Positions 1-7,084 of a DNA stretch of 19,453 bases are shown here, one piece after another (within the stretch, counting starts at the first letter, position 1; the number at the start of each line of letters is the position of its first letter). A program made the translations under genes and the position numbers. The stretch is from JAFAZJ01 sp964437145 (GTDB taxonomy: Bacteria; Pseudomonadota; Alphaproteobacteria; Reyranellales; Reyranellaceae), in assembly GCA_964437145.1 (NCBI GenBank), contig CAYTFW010000125.1, positions 1 through 19,453 of the forward strand. Reading direction: 5' to 3'. The notes below the pieces were generated by a model. That model saw nothing but the letters and a program-made list of their open reading frames with translations, did not search any database and was not told the DNA's origin.

Positions 1-635
1 CGCGGGCGATCTCGCCCTGGCGCGACATCCGCGAAGGTCTCGCCTATGTCTGGAACCAGCCGCATCTGCGCGCCGCGATGTATCTCGCCTTCCTGGTGAA
101 CCTCACCGCCTTCCCGCTCACCGGCACCTTGCTCGCCTATGTCGCCAAGAACGTCTACGGCATCGGCCAGACCGGACTGGGCTGGCTGGCGGCGAGCTTC
201 GCCTTCGGTGCGCTGGTGGGCTCGATCGCGCTCACCACGCACGGCGCACGTATCCGCCCGGCGCGCATTATGCTGGTCAGCGGCGTGGCGTGGTACGCGC
301 TGCTGGCGATCTTCGCCTTCATGACCGAGCCGGTGGCCGGCTGCGTCCTGCTGGTGGCCGCCGGCTTCGCCCAGAGCCTGTGCATGGTGCCGATGGCCGT
401 CATGCTGCTGCGCGCCACCACGCCGGCCTTCCGCGGCCGCGTCATGGGCGTGCGCATGCTGGCGGTCTACGGCATGCCGCTCAGCATCCTCGCCGCCGGC
501 CCGCTAGTGGCGCGCTTCGACTACGCCATCACCGCGGCGATCTTCTGCGGCGTCGGCCTGCTCTTTACCCTGGTGATCGCGCTGCGCTGGCGCCGGCATC
601 TGTGGACCACGAGCGCGTCGGCCAACAGCCGTTAG
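1..635 (+). CDS. MFS transporter, C-terminal half (5' truncated by window)
   Basis: The reading frame is open from base 3 and enters from outside the window, so the ATG at 78 is internal. The residues before it (WRDIREGLAYVWNQPHLR) are the cytoplasmic linker seen before TM7 in EntS-like/MFS_3 exporters. About 210 residues are visible. They contain six hydrophobic segments separated by short charged loops, consistent with TM7-TM12 of a 12-TM inner-membrane permease. The protein ends with a basic tail (LRWRRHLW). The family exports small molecules such as siderophores or drugs by proton antiport; the substrate cannot be inferred. A family A hairpin begins 26 bp after the stop and could protect or terminate the transcript. 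Confidence 0.85.
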   Translation, partial: RAISPWRDIREGLAYVWNQPHLRAAMYLAFLVNLTAFPLTGTLLAYVAKNVYGIGQTGLGWLAASFAFGALVGSIALTTHGARIRPARIMLVSGVAWYALLAIFAFMTEPVAGCVLLVAAGFAQSLCMVPMAVMLLRATTPAFRGRVMGVRMLAVYGMPLSILAAGPLVARFDYAITAAIFCGVGLLFTLVIALRWRRHLWTTSASANSR

Positions 636-660
636 CACGGGACTCGTTCGCACCCATCCT

Positions 661-727
661 CTGTCATTCCGAGCGGAGCGAGGAATCTAGGCCGGCCCTG
701 GATTCCTCGCTCCGCTCGGAATGACAG
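661..727. repeat. Family A palindromic repeat, copy 1
   Basis: Perfect 26-bp inverted arms (662-687 and 701-726) begin TGTCATTCCGAGCGGAGCG and enclose a short GC-rich loop. It lies between the MFS stop (635) and the 3' end of the minus-strand DUF4189 gene (742). A convergent 3'-to-3' position suits a bidirectional transcript-end hairpin. Related copies lie near 4451, 6295 and 17784. Confidence 0.9.
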
Positions 728-741
728 GGTGGTGGATACGC

Positions 742-1167
742 TCAACGCCTGACATCGCAGTCGCTGATCGAGACCACGCAGAACGCCTGGCGCGCCGGGC
801 CGGCGGTGCGGCGGCAATCGCCCAGCGCCTGCGCGTCCGCCGCGCTCTTGGTCGGCGCGATCGCCCAGCCGAAGCCCGGCGTGCCGTCCTCCGGATCGAG
901 CGCCACGGCGACGCACGAACCGCTGAACGATTCGAAGACGCGGCAGAGCGAGCGCGCGCTGTCGGGCACGCCTTGCGCCGTGCGGCACTGCTCCAGCGCC
1001 ACACGCTCGGCCTCGGCGCGCGGCAGGCGCACGGCCCAGCCGAAAGCGACACCGTCGCGCGTCACGTCGGACGGCAGGCCGATGGCGAGCGCGCCGTCGG
1101 CCCGGGCCGCCGTCGCTGTCAGAGCGGTGGCGAGCGCGAGCGCCGTCAGGAATCCGGCACGACGCAT
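742..1167 (-). CDS. Secreted DUF4189 domain protein
   Basis: A 141-residue protein is read from the ATG at 1167, chosen because GGGAGGAT lies about 8 nt upstream and a clean Sec signal peptide (MRRAGFLTALALATALTATA, cleavage after ARA) starts there. The frame extends 14 codons further upstream but those residues spoil the leader. The mature part has two AFGWAV/GFGWAI-type strands and six cysteines (about 61, 75, 85, 118, 130, 137), which would allow three disulfides in the periplasm. This pattern fits DUF4189, a family of small secreted proteins of unknown role. It is monocistronic, with a family A hairpin at its 3' end and a family C palindrome upstream. Confidence 0.75.
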   Translation of the reverse strand: MRRAGFLTALALATALTATAARADGALAIGLPSDVTRDGVAFGWAVRLPRAEAERVALEQCRTAQGVPDSARSLCRVFESFSGSCVAVALDPEDGTPGFGWAIAPTKSAADAQALGDCRRTAGPARQAFCVVSISDCDVRR

Positions 1168-1234
1168 CGAGCGATCCTCCCGCGTGATGTGGACGGGGCA
1201 GCATAGCACTGCGGTATAGTCCCTCTACCCTTAG

Positions 1235-1346
1235 CCTCATGCTGAGGAGGCCGCCCTCGGCGGCCGTCTCGAAGCATGGGCAACGGACACCGAGCGGATT
1301 GCCCACCCTTCGAGACGCGCCCCATCAGGCGCTCCTCAGGGTGAGG
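1235..1346. repeat. Family C palindromic repeat (CCTCATGCTGAGG type)
   Basis: Left arm 1235-1282 and right arm 1300-1346 pair imperfectly: CCTCATGCTGAGGAG against CTCCTCAGGGTGAGG, and GTCTCGAAGCATGGGCA against TGCCCACCCTTCGAGACG. The element resembles a dispersed palindrome widespread in alphaproteobacteria. It occupies most of the divergent gap between the DUF4189 gene and the Kelch gene, ending 23 bp before the Kelch start. Confidence 0.8.
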
Positions 1347-1369
1347 TGCGAAGCGAAGTGGAGGCCAAC

Positions 1370-2455
1370 ATGGGCGACACGTCACGGCGCGCGGTGCTGG
1401 TCGGCATGGCGGCGACGCTCGCGACAACAGCGACGGCGGCGCGCGCGCAGCATGAGCATCATGGGCCGCTGTACGAGCGGCTGAACCAGCCCGGCCGCGT
1501 CGGCGAGCCGGAGCTCGCGCGCACGCAGCGCGTCTTCGACAGCCCCGCGCCCAAGGCCGAGAAGCAGGGCAAGTGGATCGCTCGCGCGCCGCTGCCGCTG
1601 CCGCGCAGCGAGATGGCCTGGGCCACGACGCTCAACGGCCGCATGCATCTGATCGGCGGCTACGGCGAGCAGAAGGTCGACCGGCCCTATCACCACGTCT
1701 ACGACCCGGCGTCCGACAAATGGGCCGACCTCTCGCCGCTGCCGCTGGGCGCAAACCATGTCGGCGTCGCGACCTTGGGCAACCGGCTCTACGCGCTGGG
1801 CGGCTTCCTCGGCCAGAACCACACGCCGCACGACCAGTGCTTCGTCTATCCCGGCGAGAGCACCGGGTGGACGCCGATCACCAAGCTGCCGCGCGCCTGC
1901 GGGGCGATGGCGTGCATCGGCTTCGAGGGCAAGATCCACTGCGTCGGCGGCGCCATCGGTGTGGGCTTCGAGGGCCGCCGCTCGGTCGACTGGCACCTGG
2001 TCTACGATCCGGCGAGCAATTCATGGAGCGAGCGCGCGCCGCTGCCCACCGCGCGCGACCACACCGGCATCGTCGTGGTCGGCGATCGCATCCACATCAT
2101 CGGTGGGCGCGTCGATACCTTCCACACCAACTCCAACCTGCACCACACCTGGGAGTCGAAGGAGGACAAGTGGCGCTTCCGCAACCCGCTGCCGACGGCG
2201 CGCTCGGGCCATGGCTCGGTCGTGGTGCGCGGCCAGATATTCTGCATGGGCGGCGAAGGCACCAACAAGGTCTTCGCGCAGAACGAGGCCTACGACGTCG
2301 CATCGGACAAATGGTGGCAATACGCGCCGATGATGACGCCGCGCCACGGCCTGGGCGCGGTGTCGATCGGCGACACGATCTACGTCGCCGGCGGCGGGCC
2401 GGTGATGGGCAGCGGCGTCCAGAGCGCCGTGCACGAGGCGTTCACGCTGGAGTAG
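1370..2455 (+). CDS. Tat-exported Kelch-repeat beta-propeller protein
   Basis: A 361-residue protein is read from the ATG at 1370, with GGAGG 6 nt upstream. An earlier in-frame ATG at 1346 lies at the edge of the palindrome and is less likely. The N-terminus carries a twin-arginine leader (TSRRAVLVGMAATLATT, then ARA before QHEHHG), predicting Tat export. The body has six Kelch blades marked by double glycines: LIGG near 95, ALGG near 143, CVGG near 192, IIGG near 244, CMGG near 293 and VAGG near 340, each followed by YDPAS..W-type strands. Six blades make a complete propeller. The function is unknown; a periplasmic binding or sialate-mutarotase-like role is possible. It lies just upstream of another Tat-exported protein on the same strand. 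Confidence 0.85.
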   Translation: MGDTSRRAVLVGMAATLATTATAARAQHEHHGPLYERLNQPGRVGEPELARTQRVFDSPAPKAEKQGKWIARAPLPLPRSEMAWATTLNGRMHLIGGYGEQKVDRPYHHVYDPASDKWADLSPLPLGANHVGVATLGNRLYALGGFLGQNHTPHDQCFVYPGESTGWTPITKLPRACGAMACIGFEGKIHCVGGAIGVGFEGRRSVDWHLVYDPASNSWSERAPLPTARDHTGIVVVGDRIHIIGGRVDTFHTNSNLHHTWESKEDKWRFRNPLPTARSGHGSVVVRGQIFCMGGEGTNKVFAQNEAYDVASDKWWQYAPMMTPRHGLGAVSIGDTIYVAGGGPVMGSGVQSAVHEAFTLE

Positions 2456-2457
2456 CG

Positions 2458-2579
2458 CCCTCTCCCCGCAGGCGGGGAGAGGGTTGGGGTGAGGGGCTGC
2501 ATCAAGTGGCGCACCATCACCCTGCGCAACCTGAAGCTACCCCTCACCCCGACCCTCTCCCCGCAGGCGGGGAGAGGGA
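2458..2579. repeat. Family B composite palindrome, copy 1
   Basis: Two outer arms of about 39 bp (2458-2496 and 2540-2579) pair with few mismatches. Each arm itself contains a small palindrome, CTCTCCCCGC-AGG-CGGGGAGAG, so a nested hairpin is possible. The inner spacer (2497-2539) looks like ordinary unique sequence. It sits between two same-strand genes, so any read-through transcript from the Kelch gene into the nicotinamidase gene carries it. Confidence 0.9.
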
Positions 2580-2628
2580 GTAAAATAGAGATCGCATCAG
2601 CGGCGCTGCCGCCGCAAGGGAGGGCACC

Positions 2629-3348
2629 ATGAGCGTTCTTCTGGATCGTCGTCGGCTGCTGGGCATGGGCGCTTTGGCGCTCGCGGGATTGGCGCCGCTC
2701 GCGGCGCGGGCGCAGGCCAAGATCGCGCTCACGCGCACCGACGCGCTGATCGTCGTCGACGTGCAGCGCTGCTTCACCAAGGGCGGCTCGCTCGCCGTGC
2801 CGGATGGCGACGCCATCGTGCCACTGATCAACGACATCTCGAAGAAATTCGCCAACGTCGTGCTGACGCAGGATTGGCACACGCCGGGTCACGTCTCGTT
2901 CGCCTCGTCGCATCCCGGCAAGAAGCCGTTCGACGTCATCGACCTGCCCTACGGCAAGCAGGTGCTGTGGCCCGATCACTGCGTGCAGGGCACCGAGGGC
3001 GCCGGCCTGCATCCCGATCTGGCGATCCCGCACGCCCAGCTCGTCATCCGCAAGGGCTACAACAAGGACGTCGACAGCTACTCCGCCTTCCTCGAGGCCG
3101 ACTCCAAGACCACCACCGGCCTCGGCGGCTACCTCAAGGCGCGCGCGATCAATCGCGTGTTCGTCTGCGGCCTGGCGACCGATTTCTGCGTCGCCTGGAC
3201 GGCGCAGGACGCGCGCAAGGAAGGCATGGAAGCGCTGGTGATCGAGGACGCCTCGCGCGGCATCGACGCGCAGGGCTCGCTCGCCGCGGCGTGGACGAAA
3301 ATGATGTCGGTCGGCGTTAAGCGCATCAAGTCGGGCGACCTCGCCTAG
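2629..3348 (+). CDS. pncA: Isochorismatase-family nicotinamidase with Tat leader
   Basis: A 239-residue cysteine hydrolase of the nicotinamidase/pyrazinamidase type, which converts nicotinamide to nicotinate and ammonia. The expected residues are present: Asp44 (IVVDVQ), metal ligands Asp82, His84 and His88 (DWHTPGH), Lys142 (VIRKG) and nucleophile Cys187 (GLATDFCV). The WPDHCVQGT motif near 114-122 is also typical. Residues 1-30 form a twin-arginine signal (DRRRLLGMGALALAGLAPLA, then ARAQA), which cytosolic PncA lacks. The start ATG follows GGGAGG by about 7 nt. Export suggests use of extracellular nicotinamide or a related amide. Family identity is secure; the substrate is inferred. Confidence 0.9.
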   Translation: MSVLLDRRRLLGMGALALAGLAPLAARAQAKIALTRTDALIVVDVQRCFTKGGSLAVPDGDAIVPLINDISKKFANVVLTQDWHTPGHVSFASSHPGKKPFDVIDLPYGKQVLWPDHCVQGTEGAGLHPDLAIPHAQLVIRKGYNKDVDSYSAFLEADSKTTTGLGGYLKARAINRVFVCGLATDFCVAWTAQDARKEGMEALVIEDASRGIDAQGSLAAAWTKMMSVGVKRIKSGDLA

Positions 3349-3424
3349 AGCGACGAATCCGAATATCGCCCGGCATCTTCGGATCGGGGGATGCGCTTGG
3401 TGACGACCGGCCGGCGCGATGGTT

Positions 3425-4282
3425 TCAGCCTCGCCTCGTTGTCCCGTCGTCAACGGCGCCCAGTTCGGCGCAGAGTTCGCCCATGCGCAACTCGCCCGCG
3501 CGCGTCTGTCCGCCGATCTCCAGGAAGCGACGCATGTTGGTCTTGGCGCCCTGGGTGCGCAGGGTCTGGTCGAACAGATAGGCTTCCTCGAACAGCCCCT
3601 CGATCAAGGGGCGGTCGGATTGATTGACGCTCTGCTTGGCCAGCCGCACCGCCTCCGCCGGGAAAGACGCGATGCGGCGCGCCAGCTTCTCGACCGCCGG
3701 GCCGATCTCCTTCGCCTCGTAGATGCGGTTCAGATAACCCCAGCGCTCCGCGGTTTCGGCGTCCAGGTCGTCGCCCGCCAGGATCAACTCCATCGCCCGC
3801 CCGCGGCCGATCAGCCGGGGCAGCCGCTGCGTGCCGGTGCCGCCCGGCAGGATGCCCAGCGGGACCTCCATCTGGTTGATCTTGGTCTTGCCGCGCACCC
3901 CGAAGCGCATGTCGAACGAGGCCACCAGCTCGCTGCCGCCACCGCCGACCCGGCCTTCGATCTGGGCGATCACCACCTTGTCCATGGTGCGATAGCGCTC
4001 GCACATGGCGTGATAGGGCTTGATCTGGGTATCGCGGCGGGCCGGCGTGTCGGTCGGGCGCTGCAAGATCGCGGCCACGTCGAAATGCGCCAGGAAGAAA
4101 TCCGGATCGGCGCTGCGGAAGACGACGACCGTGAGGTCGGGGTCCGCCTTCAGCTCATGCGAGAGCGCCTCGAGCTCCGCCAGCAGGGCCAGCGTGATGA
4201 CGTTGACCGGCGGGTTGCTGATCGTGACGGTCGCGACCCGGCCGGAGACCGCGACATCCAGGAGTTTGTATGCGTAGGCCAT
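3425..4282 (-). CDS. Enoyl-CoA hydratase/isomerase (crotonase) family protein
   Basis: A 285-residue crotonase, with the start at the ATG of MAYAYKLLDV preceded by GAGGGG about 6 nt upstream. The frame stays open 58 codons further, but those residues are Arg-rich and unlike the family. The oxyanion loop IEGRVGGGGSELVASFD (about 108-124) and MEVPLGILPGGTGTQRL (about 138-154) place both acidic residues (Glu118 and Glu139) where classic hydratases have Glu144 and Glu164. Hydration of a 2-enoyl-CoA is therefore plausible. The C-terminus (about 220-285) is longer than in short crotonases and may drive oligomerisation. It is divergent from the second crotonase gene across a repeat-bearing gap. Confidence 0.85.
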   Translation of the reverse strand: MAYAYKLLDVAVSGRVATVTISNPPVNVITLALLAELEALSHELKADPDLTVVVFRSADPDFFLAHFDVAAILQRPTDTPARRDTQIKPYHAMCERYRTMDKVVIAQIEGRVGGGGSELVASFDMRFGVRGKTKINQMEVPLGILPGGTGTQRLPRLIGRGRAMELILAGDDLDAETAERWGYLNRIYEAKEIGPAVEKLARRIASFPAEAVRLAKQSVNQSDRPLIEGLFEEAYLFDQTLRTQGAKTNMRRFLEIGGQTRAGELRMGELCAELGAVDDGTTRRG

Positions 4283-4686
4283 GGCGTTTCCCCTCTGCGC
4301 TTGCTGGCGGCGTGCCCGCGACACGTGGCGATCCTCTTTAGCAGGGATGCTGGCCGCGGCGAACGCCACGGCCCGAGGAACCGGACGCCATGGACGACGA
4401 CCAGCTTGCCTCAGGACCAGGCCATGACGCGGTCGGCCGATTCTGCGTAGTGTCATCCCGAGCGAAGCGAGGGATCCAGGCTTGCCCTAGATGTCTCGCT
4501 GCGCTCGACATGACTGGGGCGCTGTACGCCATCATGCGCGGGCACAGCCGCGCCGCCGACCTGCACCGGCTCGCATCTTAGGGACCGGGCGCGGCGGTGT
4601 CGTGCCTGTTCCAACGGCAAGGGTATCCGTTCGAGGAACAGCGCGATACGTTCGTCGCTCGAACCGTTGATGTGAGCCGTCGCCCG
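4283..4686. other. Intergenic gap between divergent crotonase genes
   Basis: This gap of about 400 bp holds a family A repeat (4451-4515). The frame of the downstream crotonase remains open through its right part from a GTG at 4597. No RNA gene, convincing sigma-70 promoter pair or Shine-Dalgarno sequence was recognised. Promoters for both divergent genes presumably lie here. Confidence 0.5.
4451..4515. repeat. Family A palindromic repeat, copy 2
   Basis: The left arm 4451-4476 (TGTCATCCCGAGCGAAGCGA) pairs imperfectly with the right arm 4490-4514 (ATGTCTCGCTGCGCTCGACA). It is almost base-for-base identical to the copy at 6295-6359, including the same arm mismatches, so these two share a recent origin. 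Confidence 0.9.
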
Positions 4687-5439
4687 ATGCCCTACGTCGT
4701 CGTCGAATCCGCCGAAGGCTGCGGCAAGGTCCGCCTCGCCAACACGGAGGCCAATGTCCTGACGATCGACGTCGTGCGGGAGCTGGCCGACACCTTGCGG
4801 GCGCTCTCGGCGTCGACGCGCGCCATCATGCTGTGCGGCGGCGACCGATTCTTCTGCAACGGCCTCGACGTGAACTGGGCGCTGTCGCGCTCGCCCGATC
4901 AGATGCGCGAGATGTTCCTGACGCTGGGCGCGCTGGTGGTGCAGATGCTCGAGACACCGGTGCCCATCGTCGGCGTCATCAAGGGCCACGCCATCGGCGC
5001 CGGCAAGACCCTGTTCAGCGCCTGCGACTATCGCTACGCGGCGAGCGGTCGCGTGCTGATCGGCGTTCCCGAAATTCTGCTCGGCGTGCCCAATCCCTAT
5101 TTCGCCGACCAGCTGTTGCGGTTCGTGGCGGGAGACAAGCTGGCGAGCGACCTCATCTACACCGGCCGCCTCATGCCCGCCGAGGAGGCGAGTCAATCCG
5201 GCCTGATCCACCATATCGCCGACAAGGCGACGGTCGAGGACGAGGCCTGGCGGCGGACCGTCGCGCTCGCCGCGCTGCCGCAAGCTGCCTTCGCCGAAAG
5301 CAAGTCGATGCGGTGCGCCGAACTCTGCGCGTCGATCCGGCGCAACCTGCCGGCCCGAACGGACCGACTGATCGAGATCTGGAGCGGCGCGGACGCGCGC
5401 ACGCTTCTCGAAGCCGCGGCGCGTCGCCTGGCGAAGTGA
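4687..5439 (+). CDS. Crotonase-fold enoyl-CoA hydratase/isomerase-like protein
   Basis: A protein of about 250 residues is read from the ATG at 4687 (MPYVVVESAEG), where similarity to the crotonase fold begins. GTG codons at 4597 and 4672 are alternatives, and none has a strong ribosome binding site. The oxyanion loop reads IKGHAIGAGKTLFSACDYRY (about 98-117). Where classic hydratases have the first catalytic Glu this protein has Thr108, while the second Glu is kept at 129 (VPEILLG). A single acidic residue is more typical of enoyl-CoA isomerases or atypical crotonases, so hydratase activity should not be assumed. The TGA stop overlaps a GTG (GTGA at 5436) at the junction with the next gene, suggesting translational coupling. 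Confidence 0.8.
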   Translation: MPYVVVESAEGCGKVRLANTEANVLTIDVVRELADTLRALSASTRAIMLCGGDRFFCNGLDVNWALSRSPDQMREMFLTLGALVVQMLETPVPIVGVIKGHAIGAGKTLFSACDYRYAASGRVLIGVPEILLGVPNPYFADQLLRFVAGDKLASDLIYTGRLMPAEEASQSGLIHHIADKATVEDEAWRRTVALAALPQAAFAESKSMRCAELCASIRRNLPARTDRLIEIWSGADARTLLEAAARRLAK

Positions 5440-5446
5440 TCAACCG

Positions 5447-6250
5447 CTGGCCGATCTTCCGCGCGACCTCGACGTTCATGCGCGCCGGCTTCTCGACCAT
5501 CGCCGGCACGCGACGCCCAATCCCGTCCTCCCCGAAGGCGAGCGGTTGTCGGACCTGGCCCTGGCCTACGCGATCCAGGATTCCGGCGACGCGATCCTGC
5601 GCGCGTCCATGGGCTGGAAGGTCATTGGATACAAGATCGCGGGCACCAATCCGGCGGCGCGCGCGCACCTCAAGATCGAGGCCCCCTTCTTCGGGCGCCT
5701 CTACGACGCGATGACCAGCCTCTCGCCCGCGACCGTGGCCTATGCCGACCTGCTGCGCGTCCACGAGCCGGAGATCGCAATCGAGATCGGCCGCGATCTC
5801 GATCCCGCCGAGGCGCCGTTCGACGCCGCGCGAATCGAGGCCGCGACACGCGCGGTGATGCCCGCCATCGAGATCATCGGCACGCCGTTCACGCCCTGGG
5901 CACAGGCCGGCGCGGCGAACCTCGTGGCCGACAACGCCGCGCATGGGCATTGGATAAGAGGCGCGCCGCTGCGCGACTGGTCGGGCCTCGACCTCATGGA
6001 TGGCGCGGTGAGCCTGTCGATCGATGGCGAGGTCAAGGCGACCGGCAAGGGCCGCAACGTCGATGGCGGCGCGTTCGGCGCCGCCGCCTGGCTCGCCAAT
6101 GCGCTCGCCGAACGGGGGCGCGGCCTGAAGCGCGGCGACTACATCACGACGGGATCGGTGACGCCGCCGATCCCCGTGGAGCCCGGCCAGCGCGTCCTGG
6201 CCGACTTCGGCCCCTTGGGCGCGATCGACCTTCGCATCGGCGCGCGGTAG
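5447..6250 (+). CDS. 2-keto-4-pentenoate hydratase-like protein (FAH superfamily), start uncertain
   Basis: Family-like sequence runs from about 5441 (PLADLPRDLDVHARRLLDHR, then AYAIQDSGDAI) to the stop at 6250, giving about 267 residues, normal for MhpD/hydratase-decarboxylase proteins. Metal-binding features are visible: HEPEIAIEIG (about 106-115), a later PAIEIIG, and a C-terminal GDYITTGSVTPPIPVEPGQ. The family hydrates 2-hydroxypenta-2,4-dienoates in aromatic meta-cleavage pathways. The frame has no ATG, GTG or TTG between an upstream TGA (5369) and TTG 5546, which would delete about 33 conserved residues. The given start is a CTG at 5447. Alternatively the gene starts at the overlapping GTG 5436 and has lost or gained a base. 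Confidence 0.7.
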   Translation: MADLPRDLDVHARRLLDHRRHATPNPVLPEGERLSDLALAYAIQDSGDAILRASMGWKVIGYKIAGTNPAARAHLKIEAPFFGRLYDAMTSLSPATVAYADLLRVHEPEIAIEIGRDLDPAEAPFDAARIEAATRAVMPAIEIIGTPFTPWAQAGAANLVADNAAHGHWIRGAPLRDWSGLDLMDGAVSLSIDGEVKATGKGRNVDGGAFGAAAWLANALAERGRGLKRGDYITTGSVTPPIPVEPGQRVLADFGPLGAIDLRIGAR

Positions 6251-6294
6251 CGCAGGTCCGCCCCGGGTCAATGATGTCGGTCAGCGTGGCTTAG

Positions 6295-6359
6295 TGTCAT
6301 CCCGAGCGAAGCGAGGGATCTAGGCTTGCCCTAGATGTCTCGCTGCGCTCGACATGACA
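6295..6359. repeat. Family A palindromic repeat, copy 3
   Basis: Left arm 6295-6320 and right arm 6334-6359. It is nearly identical to copy 2 at 4451, differing mainly at C/T in GATC(C/T)AGG and at one base near the right end. It lies between the convergent ends of the hydratase gene (6250) and the dienelactone hydrolase gene (6368), so it may serve as a shared transcript end. Confidence 0.9.
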
Positions 6360-6367
6360 GGTGGGCG

Positions 6368-7024
6368 CTACATCTTGCCCAGGAACGCCATCATGCGCTC
6401 CCACGCCGTGTTGGCGGCGGCGACGTGGTAGTTCATTTCGCTGCGTTCGTTGCAGAAGCCGTGATTGGCATCGTAGCGGTGGATCTCGGGCTTCTGGCCG
6501 GCGCCTTTCATGGTCTTCTCCAGCGCGTCGGCGGCGGCCGGCGTGCACCAGTCGTCCTTGTTGGCGAAGTGGCCCTGGAAGGGGATCTTGATCTTCGCCG
6601 GATCGGCGAACTCGGCCGGCGGGATGCCGTAGAAGCACACGGCGGCGGCGACATTGGGCACGTGCACGGCGCTGGCCACGGTGAGCGCGCCGCCCATGCA
6701 GTAGCCCATCACCGCGACCTTGCCGCTGACACCACGCAGATGATTGACCGCGCCGGCGATGTCCTGGTGCGTGGCGCCGGGGAAATCGAGGCCGGTCATC
6801 AGATGGTTCGCCTCGTCGGGCTTCTGCGTCACGCGGCCCTTGTAGAGATCGGGCGCCAGCGCGTTGAAGCCCTCGCGCGCGAAGCGGTCGGCGACGCCCT
6901 TGATCTGGTCGTTCAGCCCCCACCATTCCTGGATCACCACGATGCCCGGCCTGCCCTGCCCGGCCATCGCCAGCCAGCCGCCCGCCTTGCTGCCATCCGG
7001 CCGCGCGAACTCGATCATCGCCAT
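6368..7024 (-). CDS. Dienelactone hydrolase family protein
   Basis: A 218-residue cytosolic alpha/beta hydrolase. The start is the first ATG of MAMIEFARPDG, with GGGAGGGAC about 8 nt upstream; an 18-codon extension upstream lacks support. The family triad is present: Cys109 in GYCMGG, an Asp at 157/158 in NKDDWC and His188 in ANHGF. Glu33 in IQEWWGLN matches the glutamate that primes the cysteine in carboxymethylenebutenolidase. The enzyme type opens dienelactones in chloro- or methyl-aromatic breakdown, though many members act on other esters. Proximity to a keto-pentenoate hydratase fits a degradative role, but the two genes are convergent, so co-regulation is not implied. Confidence 0.88.
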   Translation of the reverse strand: MAMIEFARPDGSKAGGWLAMAGQGRPGIVVIQEWWGLNDQIKGVADRFAREGFNALAPDLYKGRVTQKPDEANHLMTGLDFPGATHQDIAGAVNHLRGVSGKVAVMGYCMGGALTVASAVHVPNVAAAVCFYGIPPAEFADPAKIKIPFQGHFANKDDWCTPAAADALEKTMKGAGQKPEIHRYDANHGFCNERSEMNYHVAAANTAWERMMAFLGKM

Positions 7025-7084
7025 CGCTGTCCCTCCCGTGGATCGCCCGAGGCACGCATTCTGTCCGGCCAAGGGCATCGCCGT

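Noticed and set aside
1346..1369. Kelch gene start at the upstream ATG (1346)
   Set aside because: It adds eight residues before a good twin-arginine leader, starts inside a palindromic repeat, and the ATG at 1370 has a better ribosome binding site.
3419..4450. A long plus-strand open frame antisense to the first crotonase
   Set aside because: It mirrors the crotonase gene codon for codon, lacks a recognisable domain and is rich in Arg, Asp, Gln and His as expected of an antisense shadow.
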